Made by a program: the position numbers and the translations under genes
The notes under the pieces: generated by a model
What the model saw: only the letters and a program-made list of their open reading frames with translations
The model's database searches: none
Told to the model about the DNA's origin: nothing
DNA from: a virus
Virus record (IMG/VR): IMGVR_UViG_3300046011_002466
Coordinates: 1-21,119 of that record
Length of the DNA stretch: 21,119 bases
Reading direction: 5' to 3' (one strand)
Part shown: piece by piece, positions 15,047-21,119 of the stretch
Layout of the letters: each line of letters opens with the position of its first letter
How positions within the stretch are numbered: the first letter of the stretch is position 1

Positions 15047-17741
15047 TTGTTTCTAGCCCCATAACTACGCCTAAAATAGTGCATGGACGTGGTGCTTGCA
15101 TCTCTAAACAAATGCGACTATCACCGCTCCAATCGCCATCAAATTCAATAACATTTTCGTCAAAATCTTCCCACACAGTGTCAGCATCTATTAATGCTTC
15201 CTCATATTTTAACGGCAACTCGTCCATTTCTGCAAAATCCTGACCATAGCGCAAACATCTATTATGGCTATTAAGTAAAATTACTCCTAGCCGACTTATG
15301 CGTTTGGTAAAAGTCAAAGGCTCACCATAATTAGCAAAATATGCTAGCTTACTTGATTTATACCGCCCTTTATATGGCAACCCTACCACCGCTTGCGTTA
15401 CTGGTGAAGGCAAGGTTATTTGCCCACCTGATACAGTGTATAACGTTTGATTGTTGCCATATCCTTTTGAAAAGTCCTTGCCATCAGCCCATACAACAAC
15501 TTGCTCACCTTCCAAATGGGATAATTTATTAATTACGTTACCGCTACCATTCCAAACAATAAAGCTATCCGCCTGTTTGTTTAACGTGCCACCAACACAT
15601 TCATTTTCAAAAGACCATTTGCAAATATGGCGAACTGTATTGCCATTAATAATTCTACGCACAACATAATAAACCCTATCTTCTTCTGCATTAGCTTCGG
15701 CTGGTAATATAAAAATGTCTTCAATTACGCCGTCTGTTTCTATTATTTGCCAGCATTGCACTTCTTCTAATTCATCAAACACAAATAAAGCAACCTTACC
15801 ATCGTTACGCAAGCCATGAATGCGAGTATCAGGATAACGTTGCACTGCCAAGCGAATAAATCCACCAATTCCAACTTCAGGCGCAATTAGCGTTACATCT
15901 TTAGCTTGATATGATGTATCCACTCTATCACTTGGAGCAAGATTAAAAAGCCTATTATTACGCACAAAAAATCCAGACTGGTCAACTTCAATCGCTTCAA
16001 CTGGTGAACTACCACGAGTTCCATCTTTTTTTAAGCTAAAATTACTTGGCGTTAGAGGCTCATCAAGTGATGTGCTGCGGGCGGTGCGTTCTGCTAATTC
16101 ACCACCAATAACCAAACGAAATAATGGCAGCAACCAGTTTATTGTATCGTTCCCATTAGAACCTATAATAACATTAATTGGCGCAATATCACCTTCTATT
16201 TCTTCATCATAACTTTCTAATGCGTCCGATGAACTACCAATAATTCTATCTTTACCAGCCCACCATAAACGCCCCTCATGTGTTGCCACGGCAGAAGGAT
16301 AATTACCATTACGCCATATTCCTTGATACCAGTTTATTGTTGCTCCGACACCGCCAAATGGTTTTAATACACTAGCAATCACGTTCGTTGGTGAAACATA
16401 ACCTATGATACGAGCAACCCCTGTAATACTTCCTAAACCTATAGATAATTGCACTGTTGCAGAACCAGAGCCATAACCACTAACAAAAGCCAACCGATAA
16501 TAAACTATTGCGTTATCATCGCCATCGCTTCGGATAACATTTGTATTAACAGCAAAAGTAGTGCCAGTATCAGCCCAAGCATTAGGCTCACCAACTGCAC
16601 GCTGCAATGAAATTATACCAGTCCATGCGCCAGAAATAATCACATTATAATTTCTATTTGCACCAACTCCAGTAAGGCGAATATAATCACCAAATTGATT
16701 GTTACCAGTTAAAACATTATTGGTTTGTTGACCACTAGATGTGATTTTAATTAAAGAATTAATCATTGAAGTATTAAAATAACTTGCATTTGAAATCAGA
16801 TTAACCTGCCCAGATAATGCAGTTGGTGCAATCGTAATATCAGACGTGTTAATTAAATCAAAAACCCCATCTAAAGGAGCAAAATCTTCTATGCCCCAAC
16901 TATATTTACTAAATCTCAATATCTTTTTAGGATTTTTATTTTTACAAGCAACATAAACAACATCTCTCACTTGAGTTGTGCGAATAAATGGCAAATCAGC
17001 TTCGGCAAATGGCGTTGCAAGTTCTGTTGTGTTATTATTCACAATTTCAATGCTATCAATTAAACTATCAGCATAATTCTTATCATTAGATAATTGAATA
17101 TAAAAATTACCAGTGGGAACAAATGTAAAATAATAATAACTTGTAGATTGTGTGCCACCACTTGCAACTGTTGCGTTTATATATGCGCCATCGCTATAAG
17201 TATTACCAATATTTATTTTAACTTCACCACGAGCAACAGTTAATTTCACACAATGGCGTTTATTCCTATCACCAACTGCAACACTTATTAATTGCCACCT
17301 GCGGGCAGTTGATGCAACGCCTTGGCTTTTCAAAACCATAAACCCAGTAGAATGATATGATAACGCTCCCGCATCATCATTGGCAGTCCACCCAGATAAA
17401 TCAGATGCAAAAGATTGGTTAGTTATAACTGTATTAGTTGCGGGAATTGTTATAGGTTGGTCATCAACTAAAGGACGTAAAATATTATTGCTAAACTCTA
17501 AAATTGCCGTGTCATCTACAGCAAACACAAATGGAACGCATCTAACTTTAGAATTATTAAACGTGTTAAATAAATATTGCATACCAGCACGAAACTTACC
17601 AGCTCCAAGTGTGCGCCCTATAATATTAGTTTGCTCTTCGGCTGCAAGTGCAAGTTTTGGAATATCACGACGTGCAAATGCTAGCTTTGAAACAATACCA
17701 TAATTAAAGCGATTTAAGATAATGTTTCGTTTTGCGCCCAT
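15033..17741 (-). CDS. Tail nozzle protein (tail tubular protein B, gp12-like), 902 aa
   Basis: It forms the tail tip below the adaptor ring. Diagnostic stretches are RNIILNRFNYGIVSKLAFARRDIPKLALA at the N-terminus, LATPFAEADLPFIRTTQVRDVVYVACKN (about 241-268), THEGRLWWAGKDRIIGSSSDA in the middle and VEAIEVDQSGFFVRNNRLFNLAPSD later. Between the N-terminal part and the second motif lies a likely insertion (about residues 106-236) resembling a carbohydrate-binding jelly roll, starting TNQSFASDLSGWTAND. The frame stays open four codons upstream (Met at 17753), but Met at 17741 overlaps the adaptor stop as TAATG, like several other junctions here, and fits the family's N-terminus. T7 gp12 has 794 residues; the insert explains much of the extra length. 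Virion location is certain if the family call is right. Confidence 0.9.
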   Translation of the reverse strand: MGAKRNIILNRFNYGIVSKLAFARRDIPKLALAAEEQTNIIGRTLGAGKFRAGMQYLFNTFNNSKVRCVPFVFAVDDTAILEFSNNILRPLVDDQPITIPATNTVITNQSFASDLSGWTANDDAGALSYHSTGFMVLKSQGVASTARRWQLISVAVGDRNKRHCVKLTVARGEVKINIGNTYSDGAYINATVASGGTQSTSYYYFTFVPTGNFYIQLSNDKNYADSLIDSIEIVNNNTTELATPFAEADLPFIRTTQVRDVVYVACKNKNPKKILRFSKYSWGIEDFAPLDGVFDLINTSDITIAPTALSGQVNLISNASYFNTSMINSLIKITSSGQQTNNVLTGNNQFGDYIRLTGVGANRNYNVIISGAWTGIISLQRAVGEPNAWADTGTTFAVNTNVIRSDGDDNAIVYYRLAFVSGYGSGSATVQLSIGLGSITGVARIIGYVSPTNVIASVLKPFGGVGATINWYQGIWRNGNYPSAVATHEGRLWWAGKDRIIGSSSDALESYDEEIEGDIAPINVIIGSNGNDTINWLLPLFRLVIGGELAERTARSTSLDEPLTPSNFSLKKDGTRGSSPVEAIEVDQSGFFVRNNRLFNLAPSDRVDTSYQAKDVTLIAPEVGIGGFIRLAVQRYPDTRIHGLRNDGKVALFVFDELEEVQCWQIIETDGVIEDIFILPAEANAEEDRVYYVVRRIINGNTVRHICKWSFENECVGGTLNKQADSFIVWNGSGNVINKLSHLEGEQVVVWADGKDFSKGYGNNQTLYTVSGGQITLPSPVTQAVVGLPYKGRYKSSKLAYFANYGEPLTFTKRISRLGVILLNSHNRCLRYGQDFAEMDELPLKYEEALIDADTVWEDFDENVIEFDGDWSGDSRICLEMQAPRPCTILGVVMGLETNDAI

Positions 17742-18382
17742 TACATTAACCACCCACCAGAACTACGAGTTCCACTTCTGCGCCCATTCAATCGTGCGCT
17801 AGCTAATGCACCAAGCGGAGTTTCTTTCGCCCCTTGATTAGTTGCATCTTTAGTTTTTGCGGTGCTTAAAGCATCTTTATAAAGCTTTTCTATTTTAGCA
17901 ACTATAGTGCTATCATGAGTAATTGAAGGCGCAGCACGTTGCGCTAAGTATAATTCAACAAACCTTGTAAAACTCTCACTCCAATCACCAAGCGAACCAC
18001 CATAAGAAACATCATCAGATATATATGAGATATATAATTTATCATAATCCGCAAACCAATAATGCGCTTCATCAACAAACCGATTAAGTGGAATATCCAT
18101 ATATTCACCATAGCTTATAGATAACATACGCACAAAGTCACTAGGTTGCGGAAACGCATACCTATAACCAAAGTCATTAGGTTCAACACTAGGCGTTGCG
18201 TCAATCTTAATGGTGCGAGTTGCAAAGTTCCAATAACCTTGCTGTAAGCAGTAACGAACCGCACCCGCAGCCCATATTGTATCTAGCACACGGCGTGATT
18301 TTCGTTCCTCAGTTAAAGTTGCAAGTGTTTTTGCGCCTAAATGAAGTAATGCACCATTATATACTTGCAATTTATCTGCCAT
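17741..18382 (-). CDS. Tail adaptor protein (tail tubular protein A, gp11-like), 213 aa
   Basis: It is recognised by the family pattern VYNGALLHLGAKTLATLTEERKSRRVLDTIW (about 7-37), then CLQQGYWNFATRTIKI (45-60), a YRYAFPQPSDFVRML segment (73-87) and the conserved helical C-terminal part around RFVELYLAQRAA. These adaptors form a dodecameric ring that connects the portal to the nozzle; T7 gp11 has 196 residues. The C-terminal ~25 residues are a flexible Gly/Ser/Arg tail. The start is ATG 18382, one base after the stop of the preceding gene (TAACATG), without an obvious strong ribosome site. The stop overlaps the nozzle start as TAATG. The order adaptor-nozzle is conserved across T7-like phages and supports both calls. 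Confidence 0.93.
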   Translation of the reverse strand: MADKLQVYNGALLHLGAKTLATLTEERKSRRVLDTIWAAGAVRYCLQQGYWNFATRTIKIDATPSVEPNDFGYRYAFPQPSDFVRMLSISYGEYMDIPLNRFVDEAHYWFADYDKLYISYISDDVSYGGSLGDWSESFTRFVELYLAQRAAPSITHDSTIVAKIEKLYKDALSTAKTKDATNQGAKETPLGALASARLNGRRSGTRSSGGWLM

Positions 18383-18383
18383 G

Positions 18384-18791
18384 TTATGCCGCTAGTTTTT
18401 GCGCCTCAGTTAGTGCTTGCTCTTTTGTGTCAAAACCACGCAAAATAGGGTCTGTTGCGCCATCTAAAAACACACAAAACTTACCTTTTCCACGCCATTC
18501 AACCTTAAACTTGCCAGCTTTTGTTTCTTGGCTATCATCATAAATAATGACTTCGCCACGCAATTTAAGAGTAACTATTTTGTCACGCTTAGAAATAACC
18601 CTAAACTCACATTCTTTGCTCATATCTTCCCAAATTACTTGGATAATATGTTCTTTGTCTAATTTTTGCGCGACATTAACCCATGTAGAACTATCAAGCA
18701 ATTCTTCAACAGTTACATGCACAGGCGCACGATACAAGTGAATAATCACGTTATTATTGCCATTTCGTAAATCAGAATAATCTATTTGCAT
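18384..18791 (-). CDS. Unknown protein between head and tail genes, 135 aa
   Basis: The start ATG (18791-18789) follows AAAGGA five bases upstream. The protein has two visible parts: an N-terminal alpha/beta part (about 1-60, with HLYRAPVHVTVEELLDSSTWVNVAQ) and a C-terminal strand-rich part (about 65-135) with KFKVEWRGKGKFCVFLDG followed by GFDTKEQALTEAQKLAA. The last motif is typical of small domains in which a helix 'TKEeAl..A..la' follows a beta-hairpin. I do not recognise a family. T7 has no gene in this place; a neck, connector-completion or regulatory role is possible. It is separated from the head genes by a strong hairpin, so its expression may differ from the capsid genes. Codon use looks like its neighbours. 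Confidence 0.8.
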   Translation of the reverse strand: MQIDYSDLRNGNNNVIIHLYRAPVHVTVEELLDSSTWVNVAQKLDKEHIIQVIWEDMSKECEFRVISKRDKIVTLKLRGEVIIYDDSQETKAGKFKVEWRGKGKFCVFLDGATDPILRGFDTKEQALTEAQKLAA

Positions 18792-18808
18792 AAAGTTCCT
18801 TTAGTTGT

Positions 18809-18842
18809 TAATAGAGAGGAGAAATAAATCCCCTCCCTATTA
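18809..18842 (-). promoter_or_regulatory. Strand-specific RNA hairpin in head/tail intergenic gap
   Basis: In minus-strand RNA, bases 18842-18830 (TAATAGGGAGGGG) pair with 18821-18809 (CTCCTCTCTATTA) over 13 base pairs, two of them G-U, around the loop ATTTATTT. On the plus strand the two wobble pairs become A-C mismatches, so the structure favours the transcribed strand. No U-tract follows, so a classical intrinsic terminator is unlikely. It ends about 9 bases before the ribosome site of the 135-aa gene. It could stabilise the 5' end of a processed or newly started RNA, or be an RNase III-type cut site. Confidence 0.65.
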
Positions 18843-18854
18843 TATAATAAATTA
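18833..18854 (-). promoter_or_regulatory. Possible phage-RNA-polymerase-like promoter (weak)
   Basis: The stretch TAATTTATTATATAATA followed by GGGAGG resembles the outer parts of a T7 class III promoter (TAAT at the upstream edge, ATA just before the start, GGGAG at the start), but it lacks the central specificity bases of T7. It also contains a perfect TATAAT (18844-18839) without a matching -35 box. A start at 18837 would put the hairpin at the very 5' end of the RNA, as in T7 phi10 transcripts. No second copy was found in the other gaps, so confidence is low. Confidence 0.2.
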
Positions 18855-19139
18855 ATCACTATCGGTAGCGGTAATTGCAACGCCGTCTGATAAATCAGCA
18901 GAGCCATTAGCATTAATAGCAGCAACAGTCATAATTTGCGTTGCGTTCGGGCTTGCGTCAGTATCACGAACATAGACAATGTCACCTACCTGCATACCGC
19001 GGTCACGTGCATCGGCAATATAACCATCTACACGCACAACAGTTGCAGCATCAGTGCTTTCATATTTCCAAGAGCGTTGACGAATACCGCCAATACCGCC
19101 CACTTCCGTTAAAGAAAGATTTGCAGTTGAATAAGCCAT
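18852..19139 (-). CDS. Small head / capsid-associated protein, 95 aa
   Basis: The gene lies 17 bases after the capsid gene and has a near-perfect ribosome site (AGGAGG, nine bases before ATG), which suggests high expression. The protein begins MAYSTANLSLTEVGGIGG, then WKYESTDAATVVRVDGYIADARDRGMQVGDIVYVRDTDASP and a short beta-rich end. This 'DGY..dA...GM.VGDiVyV.d' pattern is known to me from small proteins encoded directly after the capsid in many podoviruses, probably capsid-stabilising or decoration proteins. The fold looks like a small beta-barrel. The function is inferred from position, expression signal and pattern; it has no catalytic motif. It could instead be a head-fibre base. Confidence 0.82.
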   Translation of the reverse strand: MAYSTANLSLTEVGGIGGIRQRSWKYESTDAATVVRVDGYIADARDRGMQVGDIVYVRDTDASPNATQIMTVAAINANGSADLSDGVAITATDSD

Positions 19140-19156
19140 AATTTAATCCTCCTAAA

Positions 19157-19990
19157 TTAAGCAATTATCATTCCAGTGTCATCGTGAGTAATCTCAACAA
19201 CACCAGCAGGTTGAAGAACAACGGCAGCATGAGCAGAGCTAGCACGAGTATAATGAAAAGCATGACGATTATCAAAGTCAATAGTGAAATCCAATTTACC
19301 ACGAGCAATAGCGTGTCCTACTGCCTCTTTTGCATAAACAAATAATTTTGCACTAGATGTGCCTACTCCAGTTAATTCAGGGTGAACAATAAACTTAACG
19401 CCCATCCACTTAAAAGCCATCATAGCATTACTATCACCAAACACTTTCGTATCAATGTAGTCAGCACTAGTGAAGCTATCAATTTGATGTAAATAAGCTG
19501 ATGCAGCAGGGGTAATAACAGCAGTAATATCTTTTGCTGCTTTATTGGTTGCCAAACGAGCAACAGACTTAAGAATATCCTGTAAGCTCAATCCAGCAGA
19601 TGTTAATTGATGTCCATTTCCAGCACCTAACGCCGTCAAAATTTCTTTATCATGGTCACGATAAATAACAGACATACCTTGTTGCATTGCTTTAATTGTA
19701 TTGCTTTGAGATGCAAACACGTCAAAATCGGTATGCTCCGCTACAAAATGACGCTCGTGCATAATTGCGGTAACTTGAGAGCGATTAATGCTATCCCCCG
19801 GAATTAATCCATTTAGGTCACGAGTAACCGCAGTTTTACCTGCTAAACCATAAATAGCAAACGTGGCAGTCTCGCCTTTATCTACATCTTCAATGGTAAC
19901 AGTATCACGCAATAATGCTTCTTTTAATTCAAATTGAGCAATCGCTTCTGTGCGATACGCAATTTGTTGCACAGGACTTAAAGCTGGCAT
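19157..19990 (-). CDS. Major capsid protein, 277 aa
   Basis: The start has the strong ribosome site AAGGAG seven bases upstream. The sequence has the features of T7-type HK97-fold capsid proteins: an N-terminal helical arm, the beta-rich E-loop region with GETATFAIYGLAGKTAVTRDLNGLIPG, HERHFVAEHTDFDVFASQSN leading to the spine helix, then TAVITPAASAYLHQIDSF, KVFGDSNAMMAFKWMGVKFIVHPEL and a C-terminal strand section with AIARGKLDFTIDFDNRHAFHYTR. At 277 residues it is shorter than T7 gp10A (345) but otherwise complete. It lies between scaffold and the small head protein, as expected. I saw no sign of a gp10B-like frameshift extension: the frame closes with TAA and the next gene has its own start. 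Confidence 0.92.
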   Translation of the reverse strand: MPALSPVQQIAYRTEAIAQFELKEALLRDTVTIEDVDKGETATFAIYGLAGKTAVTRDLNGLIPGDSINRSQVTAIMHERHFVAEHTDFDVFASQSNTIKAMQQGMSVIYRDHDKEILTALGAGNGHQLTSAGLSLQDILKSVARLATNKAAKDITAVITPAASAYLHQIDSFTSADYIDTKVFGDSNAMMAFKWMGVKFIVHPELTGVGTSSAKLFVYAKEAVGHAIARGKLDFTIDFDNRHAFHYTRASSAHAAVVLQPAGVVEITHDDTGMIIA

Positions 19991-20125
19991 AACAAACTCC
20001 TTTATATAAAAATGATTAAAATATTGGTTAAAATATCTTAATTAAACTTATCCTTAGAGTTTGCTTGCGAATTATCCATTAAAGGCTTTCTCCGCAAACC
20101 GACAGGCTTTTTAATTAAAAAAAAC
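19991..20125 (-). other. AT-rich gap before capsid gene with 9-bp direct repeats
   Basis: This 135-bp gap separates scaffold and capsid. It contains two exact copies of ATATTTTAA (minus strand, 20036-20028 and 20024-20016) at a 12-base period, a palindrome TTTTTAATTAAAAA near 20109-20122, and two direct AAAGCCT copies. A weak promoter-like pair TTGCGG/GATAAT with only 15-base spacing lies around 20072-20098. A gap here fits the need for extra capsid expression (T7 has phi10 here), but I find no convincing promoter or terminator. Confidence 0.35.
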
Positions 20126-21049
20126 TTACTTTTTCAACTTTTCCTTAATTTCTAACAATCTAAGATATTCAGCATGGTCTTTATCAGCCTTTGCTTTATT
20201 CTTAACATGGTAGTAATCAGGGGAAGTCTTGCGTTGCAAGATTTCGTTGATTTGGTCGTCAATGCTTTTGCCGTCGCTTTTTCCTGCGCTCATCACATCA
20301 GCATATCCAAAGGCTCTAGCTTGTTCATTAAGCCACTTAGCAACCAATGGGTTATTTCCTAGAGGTCTACCATCAGCACTTGTCGCACCAAGCAACATTT
20401 GTGCTAATTCTTCACCACCAGCATTAATTAAGAAAGCCTCATTTGCTTTCATATTATCGGCAGCATCACTGCCCCATAATTCTTTAATCGCTCCATCTTG
20501 AGAACGAGTTACCTCTTTGAAGTCTTTTTCTGCCTGTTCACGGATTGATGCTTCCATAGCATAATAAGCAGGAGCAAGCTTAGTAAAATCTTTTTGCGAT
20601 ATATTGTTTTCAATAGCAAACTTACCAAATAAATCCCATAACGGCTTATCTTCCTCTTTAACTGCAACGTTTTCAGGGAACTTATATTCATTTGGCGCAG
20701 CAGGAACTCCAATCTTTTCACGATATTCTTTGATTTGCGCTTCAGTTGCGTTTTTAGGCAACTCAGGCTCTTTGAACCCTTGAGAAATGCGCTTTTGTAA
20801 TTCATAATTCTGCTTAACTACATCATCAACACTTGATGCGGTTTTTGCGACATTATATAACTTTTCATCTTTTTGTTTAATTCCATCAAGGTAGGTATTC
20901 CATGAAAACTCATTAGCAACAACAGTGTCATTCCCACTAGAAACAACTGTATCACTTGCGCCAGAAACCACAGTGTCAGCATTACTCGCTGCAACTGTAT
21001 CGTTGCTAGATGTCACTGTATCATTTGCGCCTGTGTTTTCTTCCGTCAT
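20126..21049 (-). CDS. Scaffolding protein (capsid assembly), 307 aa
   Basis: Acidic, mostly helical and lacking cysteine, as expected for a scaffold that guides capsid assembly and then leaves. The N-terminus has five DTV units (Asp at 10, 17, 25, 33, 41) in a Ser/Asn/Ala-rich low-complexity stretch. From about residue 95 it follows the podoviral scaffold pattern: NATEAQIKEYREKIGVPAAP, NEYKFPENV, DKPLWDLFGKFAIENNISQKDFTKLAPAYYAME, then NEAFLINAGGEELAQMLLG. It ends in a very basic helix (LRLLEIKEKLKK), where scaffold proteins usually bind the capsid. The ATG overlaps the preceding gene's stop as ATGA and follows AAAGGAAG by about ten bases. Its position directly before the capsid gene supports the call. 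Confidence 0.88.
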   Translation of the reverse strand: MTEENTGANDTVTSSNDTVAASNADTVVSGASDTVVSSGNDTVVANEFSWNTYLDGIKQKDEKLYNVAKTASSVDDVVKQNYELQKRISQGFKEPELPKNATEAQIKEYREKIGVPAAPNEYKFPENVAVKEEDKPLWDLFGKFAIENNISQKDFTKLAPAYYAMEASIREQAEKDFKEVTRSQDGAIKELWGSDAADNMKANEAFLINAGGEELAQMLLGATSADGRPLGNNPLVAKWLNEQARAFGYADVMSAGKSDGKSIDDQINEILQRKTSPDYYHVKNKAKADKDHAEYLRLLEIKEKLKK

Positions 21050-21119
21050 TTAATAGCTTCCTTTATTGTTGCTAAATTAGCATTAACTAATTGAATAATT
21101 TGCAATCCAACCGCACGCT
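21046..21119 (-). CDS. 3' end of an upstream gene (runs off right edge)
   Basis: An open frame enters from the right edge and ends at TGA 21048-21046, overlapping the scaffold start as ATGA. Only the last 23 residues are visible (RAVGLQIIQLVNANLATIKEAIK), a single amphipathic helix. In T7-like phages the portal gene precedes scaffold, but a small gene may also lie between, and this fragment is too short to decide. The other two minus-strand frames here are closed by stops, which supports this one. Confidence 0.6.
   Translation of the reverse strand, partial: RAVGLQIIQLVNANLATIKEAIK

Noticed and set aside
19157-19990. A T7 gp10A/10B-like programmed frameshift at the end of the capsid gene
   Set aside because: No slippery heptamer before the stop was apparent, and the next gene has its own strong ribosome site.
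20038-20079. 13-codon frame (MDNSQANSKDKFN) in the gap before the capsid gene
   Set aside because: The ribosome-like GGAG lies too far upstream and the length is within chance; not listed as a gene.
1-21119. tRNA genes, CRISPR arrays, insertion sequences, anti-defence or toxin-antitoxin genes
   Set aside because: No cloverleaf, spaced direct repeats, transposase motifs or typical accessory genes were seen; the window is nearly all virion genes.

Overview
The window is the virion-structure module of a T7-like podovirus (short-tailed, Autographivirales-type), phage or prophage. Every supported gene lies on the minus strand, so transcription runs from the right edge to the left. No tRNA, rRNA, CRISPR array, transposase, integrase, terminase or lysis cassette is visible. 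The DNA is AT-rich (roughly 38% GC by eye). The host is probably a Gram-negative bacterium, because the phage carries an internal-virion ejection apparatus with a peptidoglycan hydrolase. Several domains, such as the C-terminal domain of the fibre protein at 4333-5532 and the small head protein at 18852-19139, resemble proteins I associate with alphaproteobacterial podoviruses. An AT-rich alphaproteobacterial host is therefore my best guess, by inference only.

Layout in transcription order. Head: the 3' end of an unidentified gene (21046-21119), scaffold (20126-21049), a 135-bp AT-rich gap, major capsid protein (19157-19990), a small capsid-associated protein (18852-19139), an intergenic hairpin, and an unknown 135-aa protein (18384-18791). 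Tail: adaptor/tail tubular A (17741-18382) and nozzle/tail tubular B with an inserted jelly-roll-like domain (15033-17741). Ejection proteins: a GNAT-like gp13 analogue (14687-15046), a small gp14-like protein (14166-14690), an 805-aa gp15-position protein carrying a GH108-type muramidase domain (11749-14166), a 1236-aa polyvalent protein with a zincin metallopeptidase domain and a decayed second copy of it (8037-11747), and an 833-aa partner resembling the C-terminal half of giant polyvalent virion proteins (5532-8033). Host recognition: a 399-aa fibre protein (4333-5532), a 263-aa LamG/lectin-like protein (3542-4333) and an 891-aa fibre (823-3498). The two fibre proteins share a homologous N-terminal anchor domain. 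The left edge holds a short promoter-led group of small unknown genes (506-661, 163-531, 1-158).

The genes are packed tightly, with TAATG or ATGA start/stop overlaps at many junctions, so translational coupling is likely. Together they build the procapsid, the short tail and the trans-envelope ejection channel, locally open the cell wall, and bind the cell surface. The order matches T7 genes 9 to 17, with three departures. The wall-degrading domain sits in the gp15-position protein instead of gp16. The gp16 position is taken by two polyvalent-type proteins. Three fibre or lectin genes replace the single gp17.

Most notable signals: the duplicated but zinc-ligand-less metallopeptidase domain, recurring LYQ/LFQ motifs at the domain borders of that protein, a perfect 13-bp inverted repeat inside its gene, near-absence of GATC, GGCC and CCGG in 21 kb, a strand-specific hairpin downstream of the head genes, and a promoter whose predicted start coincides with the fibre ATG.
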